Shown piece by piece: positions 1 to 7,094 of a stretch of 53,948 nucleotides of DNA (position 1 is the stretch's first letter; every line of letters begins with the position of its first letter). The translations under genes and the position numbers were made by a program. Source of the stretch: DATCJY01 sp036562565 (lineage in GTDB: Bacteria; Bacteroidota; Bacteroidia; Flavobacteriales_D; Sanyastnellaceae); the NCBI GenBank assembly GCA_036562565.1, contig DATCJY010000003.1:1-53948 (forward strand). Direction: 5' to 3'. The notes under the pieces are model-generated. The model made no database searches. It had not been told where the DNA came from and saw only the letters and a list, made by a program, of their open reading frames with translations.

Positions 1-160
1 CACCGTAGAACCCGGCATTTATATCCGCGAGGAAAGCATCGGTATTCGTATCGAGAACAACATTGTCATTACCAAGAAGGGTAATGATGATTTGTTCAAA
101 GACTTCTTAATCGAGGCAGACGAGATAGAGGAGTTTATGAATAGCAAAAAGAAGAAATAA
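1..160 (+). CDS. Xaa-Pro aminopeptidase (M24 family), C-terminal end only
   Basis: The frame that ends with TAA at 158-160 encodes the last 52 residues of a protein cut by the window edge. It reads TVEPGIYI, then GIRIENNIVIT, then a Lys-rich tail. These are the last two conserved blocks of pita-bread metallopeptidases such as aminopeptidase P: the Glu of VEPG and the Glu of IRIE are two of the five ligands of the dinuclear metal centre in that family. The enzyme removes an N-terminal residue that precedes proline. The tail after the metal ligands (EADEIEEFM) is also usual for the family. Everything upstream, including the other three ligands, lies outside the window. A rho-independent terminator follows within 25 bases. 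Confidence 0.85.
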   Translation, partial: TVEPGIYIREESIGIRIENNIVITKKGNDDLFKDFLIEADEIEEFMNSKKKK

Positions 161-182
161 GTTTCTTTGTTCGATAACAGAA

Positions 183-211
183 AACGCGTCAGGTATCTGG
201 CGCGTTTTTTT
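183..211 (+). terminator. Rho-independent terminator after the aminopeptidase gene
   Basis: Inverted repeat AACGCGTCAG / CTGGCGCGTT (one G-T pair) with a GTAT loop, followed directly by a run of seven T. It lies 23 bases after the stop codon of the aminopeptidase gene, as expected for its transcript end. Confidence 0.85.
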
Positions 212-232
212 GTGTTTAAGTGACTGAGGAAT

Positions 233-856
233 TTAAGGGCGCATGAGATTGATTTCTTTTAGGCGTGGATAACAGTCAAAGATATCATGCATTATTGGCT
301 GGTATCTTATTAAGAACTCATAGGAATTGAAAACCTCATCATAATGTGTCAAATCATTTTTTCGGCATGTTAGCATACCAATGTGTGTTATAAATTGACC
401 ATCTGTAAATGGAATATTGTCTGGTCTGTTTATTTGAACGCCAATTAGATTATCCCGTGTTCTTTTTGAGGATTCTACGTCTTTAAATTCTTCTACCTCG
501 TAACTGAAAAAATGTTTATCAATTATGCCATTGTGAGTGTTTTGAAAGTGAGCGACTACATATTGTCCGATCTTTAATGGTTCGCCATAATTTATTAGAT
601 CAGTAGGCTCGAAGGTATAATTCCATTTCTTCCCTACTTCGTACCAGGAAAGTACCTTATTCCACCCGTTTTGATTGATATGCTCTTCAGTAATGAGCCT
701 AATGATACGGATGTGACCAATGCGTGATATATGTCCACGATATTCGGCATCCATATATGTCGTGAGGGAAGAATCATTTTCTTCAAAGGCATTACCAAGC
801 CTTCTTAGACTGATGTTGCCATTTTTAAGATCTATTGTTAGGGGATAAACTTTCAT
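233..856 (-). CDS. Hypothetical protein, no recognised family
   Basis: An open frame of 207 residues from the ATG at 856 (MKVYPLTIDL), or 217 from an in-frame ATG at 886. I prefer 856 because the first ten residues of the longer form look like leader and a TGTATTTG element resembling a -7 box overlaps the upstream ATG. The protein is soluble in appearance, with no signal peptide or membrane segment and many Asn, Asp and His residues. I do not recognise the family. It contains alternating beta-like and charged stretches (SYEVEEF, YVVAHFQNTHNG). It is divergent from the toxin-antitoxin operon, whose operator lies about 65 bases away. AT-rich codon use compared with the housekeeping genes nearby suggests accessory or acquired DNA. 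Confidence 0.6.
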   Translation of the reverse strand: MKVYPLTIDLKNGNISLRRLGNAFEENDSSLTTYMDAEYRGHISRIGHIRIIRLITEEHINQNGWNKVLSWYEVGKKWNYTFEPTDLINYGEPLKIGQYVVAHFQNTHNGIIDKHFFSYEVEEFKDVESSKRTRDNLIGVQINRPDNIPFTDGQFITHIGMLTCRKNDLTHYDEVFNSYEFLIRYQPIMHDIFDCYPRLKEINLMRP

Positions 857-920
857 TTCTTTTATTATTAGAAGTGCCAAATACATGAAAAAATGTTAAA
901 ATTATGGCTTTTCAAAAAAC

Positions 921-952
921 ATGTACTTTATATGGTACATATTTGTGTACAT
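921..952 (+). promoter_or_regulatory. Three-site GTAC operator of the YefM/YoeB-type operon
   Basis: Three GTAC cores lie at 923-926, 935-938 and 947-950, so their centres are exactly 12 bp apart. In six-base form they read TGTACT, GGTACA and TGTACA. In E. coli the YefM-YoeB complex represses its own promoter by binding paired palindromes with TGTACA cores 12 bp apart. The position here, just upstream of the antitoxin ATG at 965, fits the same autoregulation. The motif and spacing are seen directly; the binding is inferred. Confidence 0.7.
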
Positions 953-964
953 AAATCAACAGTC

Positions 965-1216
965 ATGAAAGCGGTAACAATTTCTTCCCTCCGAAAAGAC
1001 ATGAAAGAGTATTTTGATTATGTGTCAAAGTCTCTAGAGGTTTTGATTGTTCCAAGAACAAAAGACAATGATGCCGTAGTTATCATGTCTATTCAGGAGT
1101 ACAACGCTTTAAAGGAGACGGAGTATTTACTTTCTACGAAAGCCAATCGGGATAGACTTCAAGAGTCGATTAATCAAATTACTGAAGGAAATACGGTTCC
1201 GTTCAAACTTGATTAA
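965..1216 (+). CDS. Antitoxin of the Phd/YefM family
   Basis: An 83-residue protein beginning MKAVTISSLRKDMKEYFDYV, the usual start of YefM/Phd antitoxins. An N-terminal DNA-binding fold (residues about 1-55, including the PRTKDNDAVVIMS strand and the SIQEYNAL helix) is followed by a charged, flexible C-terminal tail that in the family wraps the toxin. The open frame extends 72 bases upstream, but that stretch covers the operator, so the ATG at 965 is the better start. The toxin gene follows after 2 bases, so the two are translated together. The protein is expected to neutralise the toxin and repress the operon together with it, at the GTAC sites upstream. Confidence 0.92.
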   Translation: MKAVTISSLRKDMKEYFDYVSKSLEVLIVPRTKDNDAVVIMSIQEYNALKETEYLLSTKANRDRLQESINQITEGNTVPFKLD

Positions 1217-1218
1217 GC

Positions 1219-1497
1219 ATGAATATTGAGTTTACTGCCCATGCCTGGGAGGAATTCACTCATTGGATTCAAACGGATAATGAAACCGCTTCCAAAATCA
1301 CGGAGTTGCTGAAGGCAATTAAACAGGATCCATTTAAAGGAACCGGAAAACCTGAGCCTCTTAAGTTTGGTTTAAAAGGATTTTGGTCCAGAAGAATCAA
1401 CCTTGAACACCGTCTAGTTTATCTGATAACAGGAACGAAGGGAAAGGATTTTAAATGCACGGTAATACAGTGTAGGTTTCATTATGATGATAAGTAA
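1219..1497 (+). CDS. YoeB/Txe-family toxin, ribosome-dependent mRNA endonuclease
   Basis: A 92-residue protein that matches the YoeB family along its whole length, including the hallmark blocks GTGKPEPLK, GFWSRRI, EHRLVY and the C-terminal RFHY. The catalytic residues known from E. coli YoeB are present: Glu46, Arg65 (same numbers as in E. coli) and the His-Tyr pair, here His88-Tyr89. YoeB toxins enter the ribosomal A site and cut mRNA near the start codon. The protein has a five-residue insertion (GTKGK) in the last hairpin and three residues (DDK) after the His-Tyr pair, where E. coli YoeB ends. No residue needed for activity appears lost, so the module looks intact. Confidence 0.93.
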   Translation: MNIEFTAHAWEEFTHWIQTDNETASKITELLKAIKQDPFKGTGKPEPLKFGLKGFWSRRINLEHRLVYLITGTKGKDFKCTVIQCRFHYDDK

Positions 1498-1498
1498 T

Positions 1499-1699
1499 TC
1501 AATCCCACTTCTCCAACATAAAAATCTCTTCCACAGATTTACCAAACACCTTGGCCACTTTCAGTGCCAGCACCGTAGATGGAACGTATTTCCCTGACTC
1601 CATAGCATGAATGGTTTGTCGGCTTACAGATAATTTCTGTGCAAGCTCTTCCTGCGTCATCTGATGAATGGCGCGCTGTATCTTGATATTATTCTTCAT
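1499..1699 (-). CDS. XRE-family helix-turn-helix regulator
   Basis: A 66-residue protein that is almost entirely one Cro/C1-type helix-turn-helix. The block TQEELAQKLSVSRQTIHAME (residues about 15-34) gives the two helices and the turn; SGKYVPS and the helix ALKVAKVFGKSVEEIF complete the fold. Short one-domain regulators of this type usually bind as dimers. Its ATG lies inside the last codons of the upstream membrane-protein gene (11-base overlap), so the two are translated as a pair. The likely binding site is the array of GTAAA/TTTAC half-sites at 2175-2221, in front of the operon. It ends 1 base from the convergent toxin gene. Confidence 0.9.
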   Translation of the reverse strand: MKNNIKIQRAIHQMTQEELAQKLSVSRQTIHAMESGKYVPSTVLALKVAKVFGKSVEEIFMLEKWD

Positions 1700-2159
1700 G
1701 CTTTGTCTGTCTTTTATTTTGGAATAAAATAAAATTGAAACGCAGAATGAAGATGATGAGCACTGTGAACATCCCGTATATCATCACGCTTAGGAAGGCT
1801 GTGCCGTATACAAATAGAAAGGCGAAGATCAATAAGATATAGTTTAATCCTACAGCCCACATCCAGGAGGAGAGTCTAAGCTTTCCAATGAACTCATCTT
1901 CTATGGGCTCCTTGGAAAAGCTTACGAGAAGCCCACCCACGATAAATAAAACGCCCATCACTGTTTGTATAATTTCCGTGTCCTGCCATACAAACCATTT
2001 GTGTTCTCCTAATAGCTCGTCTATACAGATTGCAAATACCGGAGCTTTCCAATCGGTTAAATCGTTATTGACTATGGTGAGTATGTACAAGATGGTGGTG
2101 ATAGCCAGTAATAACCAACCAACTTTTTTGAAGCGATGTGGGAGAAGTAGTGTATTCAT
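1689..2159 (-). CDS. Four-helix membrane protein paired with XRE regulator
   Basis: A 156-residue protein from the ATG at 2159 (MNTLLLPHRFKKVGWLLLAI). The frame is open 69 bases further upstream, but that stretch is the operator region and has no convincing start. Four hydrophobic segments are visible: about residues 14-30, 66-84, 100-121 and 123-142. The loop between the first two (DLTDWKAPVFAICIDELLGE) is probably extracytoplasmic. Pairs of a small membrane protein and a short XRE regulator are common in Bacteroidota and Firmicutes, but the role of the membrane partner is unknown to me. It is the first gene of a two-gene operon. Confidence 0.75.
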   Translation of the reverse strand: MNTLLLPHRFKKVGWLLLAITTILYILTIVNNDLTDWKAPVFAICIDELLGEHKWFVWQDTEIIQTVMGVLFIVGGLLVSFSKEPIEDEFIGKLRLSSWMWAVGLNYILLIFAFLFVYGTAFLSVMIYGMFTVLIIFILRFNFILFQNKRQTKHEE

Positions 2160-2174
2160 GTTATTGGATTTAAA

Positions 2175-2221
2175 GTTTACGAATGTAAAGAGAAGTTTAC
2201 AACAAGTAAAGAATACTTTAC
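2175..2221 (-). promoter_or_regulatory. Phased array of five GTAAA/TTTAC half-sites (operator)
   Basis: Half-sites GTTTAC (2175), GTAAAG (2185), GTTTAC (2195), GTAAAG (2206) and CTTTAC (2216) start 10, 10, 11 and 10 bases apart, that is once per helical turn and on one face of the DNA. The outermost pair makes the perfect 16-bp palindrome GTAAAGTATTCTTTAC. The array ends 15 bases before the ATG of the membrane protein-XRE operon. It most likely is the autoregulatory operator of the XRE protein; no other regulator is nearby apart from the toxin-antitoxin pair, which has its own operator. Confidence 0.6.
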
Positions 2222-2230
2222 AAAACACTT

Positions 2231-2264
2231 AAAAAGAAAGCCCATCCAATTCGGATAGGCTTTC
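2231..2264 (-). terminator. Rho-independent terminator after the dipeptidase gene
   Basis: Stem GAAAGCC (2236-2242) with GGCTTTC (2258-2264), one mismatch, then ATCC with GGAT around a five-base loop. On the minus strand it is followed by five T. It lies just downstream of the dipeptidase stop codon at 2288 and separates it from the membrane protein-XRE operon. Confidence 0.8.
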
Positions 2265-2287
2265 GTATATCATGAATCACTAGTTGC

Positions 2288-3667
2288 TTATTGAGCGAAG
2301 TAGTAGTGGAAATACGGAATGGTTTCAATGCCTTTGAAGTAATTGAACAAACCGTAGTGCTCGTTAGGGGAGTGCAAAGCATCGCTGTCCAAACCGAAGC
2401 CCATCAATACAGTTTTCACTTTCAGTTCTTGTTCGAACAACGCAACGATTGGAATAGAACCACCACCGCGAGTTGGGATGGGCTCTTTGCCGTAGGTCTT
2501 CAACATTGCTTGGCTAGCTGCTTTGTAAGCTTTAGAATCTGTAGGAGTTACTACAGGTTCGCCACCGTGGTGAGGGCGTACTTCTACTTTCACGCCTTTA
2601 GGAGCAATGCTTTCAAAGTGTTTCTTAAACAATTCAGTAATCTCATCGCTCACTTGGTTAGGCACCAAACGCATCGAGATTTTAGCGAATGCTTTCGATG
2701 GAAGAACCGTCTTAGCACCTTCACCGATGTAACCACCCCAGATACCGTTGCAGTCTAGCGTAGGACGAATGCCGGTGCGTTCGATAGTGGTAAAGCCTTT
2801 CTCACCCCAAACATCATCAATGCCCAAGTCTTTCTTGTATGCTTCGATATCGAAAGGTGCCTTGTTGAGGTCGGCTCGTTCTTTTTCAGATAGCTCTTGC
2901 ACTTTGTCATAGAAACCCGGAATGGTGATGTGGTTGTTTTCATCGTGCAAGCTGGCTATCATCTTGGCCAAGATGTTGATAGGGTTGCAAACGGCACCAC
3001 CGTAAACACCGCTGTGCAAGTCGCGGTTAGGGCCGGTTACTTCCACTTCCACATAGCTCAAACCGCGAAGACCGCAGTCGATGGACGGAGTATCGTTTGC
3101 AATGATGGAAGTATCGCTGATGAGGATGACATCGCTCTTGAGGCGCTCTTTGTTTTCACGCACAAAGATGCCGAGGTTGTTACTACCGCATTCTTCTTCT
3201 CCTTCAATCATGAATTTGATGTTGCAAGGAAGCGTATTGGTCTTCATCATTGCCTCAAAAGCTTTCACATGAGAGAACATTTGACCTTTGTCATCGCAAG
3301 CACCACGAGCGAAAATTGCACCGTCAGGGTGGATATCGGTCTTGCGGATGGTAGGTTCAAATGGAGGAGTTTCCCAAAGCTCAAATGGATCAGCCGGTTG
3401 CACATCGTAGTGGCCATACACCAAAACAGTTGGCTTGCTTGCATCAATGATTTTCTCACCGTACACAATCGGGTGACCGGCAGTTTTGCAGATTTCTACA
3501 TTGTCTGCACCGGCATTGCGCAAGTGATTGGCAACCGCTTCGGCACATCTTGCCACATCGGCACTGTATGCAGGGTCAGCACTAACGCTTGGTATGCGCA
3601 ACAATTCAAAGAGTTCGTCTAGGAAACGTTGTTTGTTTTCTTGGATGTATTGAATGGCTTTTTCCAT
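2288..3667 (-). CDS. M20-family dipeptidase
   Basis: A 459-residue cytosolic protein of the M20 metallopeptidase family, close in layout to the non-specific dipeptidases of the CNDP type. The metal-binding blocks are all visible: YGHYDVQP (His and Asp), RGACDDKGQ (bridging Asp), EGEEECGS (general base Glu and ligand Glu), SDTS (Asp ligand) and, near the C-terminus, LHSPNEH (His ligand). The central dimerisation domain has DLHSGVYGG. The start is the ATG at 3667 (MEKAIQYIQ); the frame runs 51 bases further upstream but without a likely start. It probably breaks down dipeptides taken from the environment or released by protein turnover. It is divergent from the proline dehydrogenase gene, which would suit shared peptide and amino-acid use. 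Confidence 0.92.
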   Translation of the reverse strand: MEKAIQYIQENKQRFLDELFELLRIPSVSADPAYSADVARCAEAVANHLRNAGADNVEICKTAGHPIVYGEKIIDASKPTVLVYGHYDVQPADPFELWETPPFEPTIRKTDIHPDGAIFARGACDDKGQMFSHVKAFEAMMKTNTLPCNIKFMIEGEEECGSNNLGIFVRENKERLKSDVILISDTSIIANDTPSIDCGLRGLSYVEVEVTGPNRDLHSGVYGGAVCNPINILAKMIASLHDENNHITIPGFYDKVQELSEKERADLNKAPFDIEAYKKDLGIDDVWGEKGFTTIERTGIRPTLDCNGIWGGYIGEGAKTVLPSKAFAKISMRLVPNQVSDEITELFKKHFESIAPKGVKVEVRPHHGGEPVVTPTDSKAYKAASQAMLKTYGKEPIPTRGGGSIPIVALFEQELKVKTVLMGFGLDSDALHSPNEHYGLFNYFKGIETIPYFHYYFAQ

Positions 3668-3752
3668 AATGCTTTTTCTTCTGTGAAAATAGGAGGCGAA
3701 GGTAAGGTCGGATACCACAAGGTTGAGCCCTAAAATTTACAAGCGCGGCACT

Positions 3753-3829
3753 GCATGTTTAAATGGTCATTCCTCTTCTTGATGTTGCTCGGCTAGCAGT
3801 TAAGCAACTGTCAGAAGTGCTAAACATGC
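3753..3829. repeat. Separated inverted repeat GCATGTTTA / TAAACATGC
   Basis: A perfect 9-bp inverted repeat (3753-3761 and 3821-3829) separated by 59 bases, in the 300-bp gene-free space (3668-3967) between the divergent dipeptidase and proline dehydrogenase genes. The distance is too great for a simple terminator. It could be paired regulator sites. Apart from this and the promoter at 3923-3953 I see nothing else in the interval. Confidence 0.35.
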
Positions 3830-3922
3830 GCCATTCACCTTATTGATGTGGATTTCCAAACCAAGCATTCCGTAGCAGAGGAGCGAGTTAACTATGTTTT
3901 GATAATCCCGCTGATTTTTGTC

Positions 3923-3953
3923 ATTGAAAATCACACGAGATGCGCCAAATTCG
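3923..3953 (+). promoter_or_regulatory. Promoter of the proline dehydrogenase gene
   Basis: ATTG (3923-3926), 19 bases, CAAATTCG (3946-3953). This matches the Bacteroidota type -33/-7 promoter (TTTG, about 19, TAnnTTTG) with C for T at the first base and C for T before the final G. Transcription would start near 3958, ten bases before the ATG at 3968, which supports that start. Confidence 0.5.
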
Positions 3954-3967
3954 CCTCGGAAATTATC

Positions 3968-5146
3968 ATGGAATCACACCCGAAACTTTCGTTCGATAAC
4001 ACTGAAATTGCCTTCAGCAGTAAGAGCAACAGTGAACTCAAGAAGTCTTATTATTTGTTCAAGCTCATTGGTAGTCCAGCGCTTGTAAACTTTGGAAAAG
4101 TGGCGACCAATGCAGCTTTGGCATTGCGCATACCGATAGGTTGGGCCTTGAAAGGCAACATCTTCAAGCAGTTCTGCGGGGGGGAAACTATTGCCGAATG
4201 CGCTCGCGCTACGGAAGTGCTCGATCGTTTCAACATCGGTACTATTCTCGATTACTCAGTAGAAGGCAAGGAAAGTGAGCAAGATTTTGATGCTGCGAAA
4301 GAAGAGATTTTAGCTACCATTCGCACGGCCAACGGCAACAAGAACATTCCATTCTGCGTGTTTAAAGTAACGGGTCTTGCGCGCTTTGAGCTATTGGAAA
4401 AAGTAAATGCCAATGCAACCCTCAGTGATGCTGAAGTGAGCGAGTGGCAGCGCGTGCGCGAGCGTGTAGATGAGATTTGTGCTTTATCGTATGAAACAGG
4501 CACGCCTATTTTCATTGATGCAGAAGACAGTTGGATCCAAGATGCTATTGACCATCTCGCTGATGAGATGATGGAGAAATACAATGCTACCGAAGCGATT
4601 GTTTACAATACCATCCAACTTTATCGCCACGACCGGCTTGCATTTTTGAAAGCATCATTTGAGAAGGCGAAAGCAAAAGGCTATTATCTGGGAGTGAAGC
4701 TGGTGCGCGGTGCTTACATGGAGAAAGAACGCGCACGTGCGGCAGAGAAGGGTTATCGCGATCCGATTCAGCCCAACAAAGAAGCCACTGACAGAGACTA
4801 CAATGCAGCGCTTGAGTTTTGCACTGAAAACATTGACCGCATTGCGATTTGTGCAGGCACGCACAATGAGCAAAGCAGCATGTATTTGGCAAAACTCTTG
4901 GATGAAAAAGGTATTGCACACAACAACAAGCACGTCTATTTCGCGCAGCTCTTCGGTATGAGCGATCACATCAGTTTTAATTTGGCAAATGCCGGTTATA
5001 ACGTAGCGAAATATGTTCCTTATGGGCCAATCCGCGAAGTCATTCCTTACCTCATTCGCAGAGCACAAGAGAATACATCGGTGAAAGGACAAACCGGACG
5101 CGAGTTGTCGTTGATACAGAAAGAAATGAAAAGAAGGGGGTTGTAA
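3968..5146 (+). CDS. Proline dehydrogenase
   Basis: A 392-residue single-domain proline dehydrogenase, which oxidises L-proline to pyrroline-5-carboxylate with FAD as cofactor and passes electrons to the respiratory chain. Conserved blocks of the FAD barrel are seen: FIDAEDSW, YNTIQLYRHD, VKLVRGAYMEKER, AGTHNEQS, FAQLFGMSDH and near the C-terminus KYVPYGPIREVIPYLIRRAQEN, whose two Arg residues bind the proline carboxylate. There is no fused aldehyde dehydrogenase domain as in PutA, so the second step must be done by a separate enzyme not in this window. The ATG at 3968 begins MESHPKLSF; a longer in-frame reading from 3848 would run through the promoter and has no typical sequence. Confidence 0.95.
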   Translation: MESHPKLSFDNTEIAFSSKSNSELKKSYYLFKLIGSPALVNFGKVATNAALALRIPIGWALKGNIFKQFCGGETIAECARATEVLDRFNIGTILDYSVEGKESEQDFDAAKEEILATIRTANGNKNIPFCVFKVTGLARFELLEKVNANATLSDAEVSEWQRVRERVDEICALSYETGTPIFIDAEDSWIQDAIDHLADEMMEKYNATEAIVYNTIQLYRHDRLAFLKASFEKAKAKGYYLGVKLVRGAYMEKERARAAEKGYRDPIQPNKEATDRDYNAALEFCTENIDRIAICAGTHNEQSSMYLAKLLDEKGIAHNNKHVYFAQLFGMSDHISFNLANAGYNVAKYVPYGPIREVIPYLIRRAQENTSVKGQTGRELSLIQKEMKRRGL

Positions 5147-5157
5147 CGTTGTTACAA
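5141..5157. other. Palindrome holding the stop codons of two convergent genes
   Basis: TTGTAACGTTGTTACAA is a perfect 7-bp inverted repeat with a GTT loop. Its left arm holds the last codon and stop (TTG TAA) of proline dehydrogenase; its right arm, read on the minus strand, holds the last codon and stop (TTG TAA) of ferrochelatase. No T-run follows on either side, so it is not a classical terminator, though it could stabilise both 3' ends. Confidence 0.5.
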
Positions 5158-6177
5158 ACGCTTGCGCACCAAGTCTTCCAGTGTGCTTACCCAAATAGGA
5201 CTGTCATTGAGGCTTGGAACGAGCTGCACTTTTTCACCACCGTGTTTTTCAAAGAGTTCTTGGTATTCTTCGCCAATCTCAATGGTTGTTTCAAGACAAT
5301 CGGCAATGAACGCAGGTGAGAACACGAGCACTTTCTTGGCGCCATTCTTTGCAAGGTTTTCAATCACCGCATCACTGAAAGGCTCTATCCATCCCTTGCC
5401 TAAACGCGATTGAAACGAAACGGTATACTTCTCTTTCGGAATGCCCAGCAATCTTGCTACTTCACGCGATGTACCATAACAACTTGCTTTGTAGCAAAAC
5501 TTATTTTCATCGTTGATTTCCGTTTCGCAAGGGTGATTGCTGCATTTCTTATCGCTGTGACCTTTGTCCAATTGGCGAATAGGCACACCATGATAGCTGA
5601 ACACAAAGTGGTCGTATTCCGCCAGATTGAACTGGCGAGCAGGTTCTGCAACAGCCTCCAAGTATTGCGGATGATTCCAAAACTGTGTTACGATGTCAAC
5701 CTCGGGGAAAATCCAGAAATCACGCATCATGCGCATGATTTTATCAATCACTGAGCCTGTAGTCACGGAAGCATATTGAGGGAACAGCGGAATGATGATG
5801 AGTTTTTCGGGATGAAAGGCTTTGATGTCGGTAAGTGCTTTCTCCAGCGATGGGTGCTGATAGCGCATTCCCAAGAACACTTTTATTTCACCACTGTTGT
5901 TTTGATTGAAACGCTCTTGTAGCAATGCAGTAACGCGTTCACCATAATACTTGAGAGGTGCGCCATTTTCGGTCCAAAGCTTTTCATAGAGTTTCGCACT
6001 GTTGCGATAACGGAACGGGACGATGATACCGTTTACGAGCAGTTTACGGCCAAGCCAACTGATGTCAATCACACGCGGGTCATTGAGGAATTCAGTGAGG
6101 TAGCGAAATACATCACGGGGCTTTGGACTATTGGGGGTCCCTAAATTGACCAATAATACGGCCGTCTTTTTCTTCAC
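5152..6177 (-). CDS. hemH: Ferrochelatase with internal four-cysteine motif
   Basis: A 341-residue ferrochelatase, which inserts ferrous iron into protoporphyrin IX (or coproporphyrin) as a late step of haem synthesis. The N-terminal KTAVLLVNLGTP, the catalytic His196 in SYHGVP and the Glu296 in the DCLE block are present. Between the two lies Cys212, Cys217, Cys228 and Cys233 (C-X4-C-X10-C-X4-C). A class of bacterial ferrochelatases is known that holds a [2Fe-2S] cluster through cysteines in an internal segment at this place, so this enzyme may carry one. The start is a GTG at 6177 (VKKKTAVLL); no ATG is nearby. It converges on proline dehydrogenase with 5 bases between the stop codons. Confidence 0.94.
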   Translation of the reverse strand: MKKKTAVLLVNLGTPNSPKPRDVFRYLTEFLNDPRVIDISWLGRKLLVNGIIVPFRYRNSAKLYEKLWTENGAPLKYYGERVTALLQERFNQNNSGEIKVFLGMRYQHPSLEKALTDIKAFHPEKLIIIPLFPQYASVTTGSVIDKIMRMMRDFWIFPEVDIVTQFWNHPQYLEAVAEPARQFNLAEYDHFVFSYHGVPIRQLDKGHSDKKCSNHPCETEINDENKFCYKASCYGTSREVARLLGIPKEKYTVSFQSRLGKGWIEPFSDAVIENLAKNGAKKVLVFSPAFIADCLETTIEIGEEYQELFEKHGGEKVQLVPSLNDSPIWVSTLEDLVRKRL

Positions 6178-6296
6178 GCTATTTGTTTAAATGTGGCGCA
6201 AAGATGGCTCGAGCGCGGCATATAGACGATCAAAAAATGAAAAACAAGTCCAAACTTGATGACGATTAATGACGTGGGAAGGCACCTAAACCATAC

Positions 6297-6304
6297 TATT
6301 TTCG
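6297..6304 (+). promoter_or_regulatory. Possible -7 element of the tpiA promoter
   Basis: TATTTTCG fits the TAnnTTTG/TTCG pattern seen at other promoters in this window and lies 34 bases before the tpiA ATG. No good TTTG is found about 19 bases upstream, so the call is weak. Confidence 0.3.
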
Positions 6305-6338
6305 CCCTCTCTGATAACGACTTTAGAACAACAACGAT

Positions 6339-7094
6339 ATGCGTCAAAAGATTGTAGCCGGAAACTGGAAGATGAACAAAGACATTGATGAAGCCTTGGA
6401 GCTGGTCATCCATTTGCAGGACTATATGGAAGAATTTCCGAAAGATGTGAAGGTGATTCTTGCACCGCCTGCACTGTATCTGGCCAATCTGGAGATGATT
6501 GAAAGCGAGTTCTTTGATTTGGCAGCCCAAAACTGCAGCGAGCATGACTATGGTGCCTATACCGGAGAAATCAGTGCTGCGATGCTTAAGTCGATGAACA
6601 TTCCTTATTGCATCATCGGGCACAGCGAGCGCAGGCAATACTTCCATGAAACGGATGAAATCATCGGGAAGAAAGTGGATGCGTGTTTGCGACACAACGT
6701 TTCGCCCATCTTCTGTTGTGGTGAGCAGCTCGCACAACGCGAGGCTGGTCAGCATTTTGATACCGTTGGCACACAAGTAGCCCAAGCGCTGTATCACTTA
6801 TCAGCTGAGCAAATCAAGAAAGTGGTAATTGCTTATGAACCGGTTTGGGCCATTGGTACCGGGGTTACTGCTACCACCGAGCAAGCCGAAGAAATGCACG
6901 CATTTATCCGTCAATCATTGGCGAAGCAATACGGTGAAGAAGTAGCACAAAGTATATCCATTCTTTATGGTGGAAGTGTAAATCCATCCAACAGCAAAGA
7001 CCTGTTTGCCTGTCCCAATGTGGATGGCGGACTTGTGGGAGGCGCATCTCTCAAACCAAAAGACTTTGCTCAAATCATCATCTCTGCATCATGA
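6339..7094 (+). CDS. tpiA: Triosephosphate isomerase
   Basis: A 251-residue enzyme, the usual length for the family, that interconverts dihydroxyacetone phosphate and glyceraldehyde 3-phosphate in glycolysis and gluconeogenesis. All key residues are present: Lys11 in GNWKMN, His95 in IIGHSERR, Glu167 in AYEPVWAIGTG (the lid loop follows it) and the phosphate-binding YGGSV near the C-terminus. The gene overlaps the next one, prmA, by four bases (ATGA), so the two are translated as a pair. The link to prmA is one of position, not of pathway. Confidence 0.98.
   Translation: MRQKIVAGNWKMNKDIDEALELVIHLQDYMEEFPKDVKVILAPPALYLANLEMIESEFFDLAAQNCSEHDYGAYTGEISAAMLKSMNIPYCIIGHSERRQYFHETDEIIGKKVDACLRHNVSPIFCCGEQLAQREAGQHFDTVGTQVAQALYHLSAEQIKKVVIAYEPVWAIGTGVTATTEQAEEMHAFIRQSLAKQYGEEVAQSISILYGGSVNPSNSKDLFACPNVDGGLVGGASLKPKDFAQIIISAS

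Noticed and set aside
1888..2232. Plus-strand frame of 114 residues
   Set aside because: Antisense to the membrane protein gene and its operator; low-complexity Ser/Asn-rich translation.
2897..3622. Plus-strand frame of 241 residues
   Set aside because: Antisense shadow of the M20 dipeptidase, whose metal ligands are all intact on the other strand.
3848..3967. N-terminal extension of proline dehydrogenase
   Set aside because: It contains the predicted promoter and has no family-like sequence.
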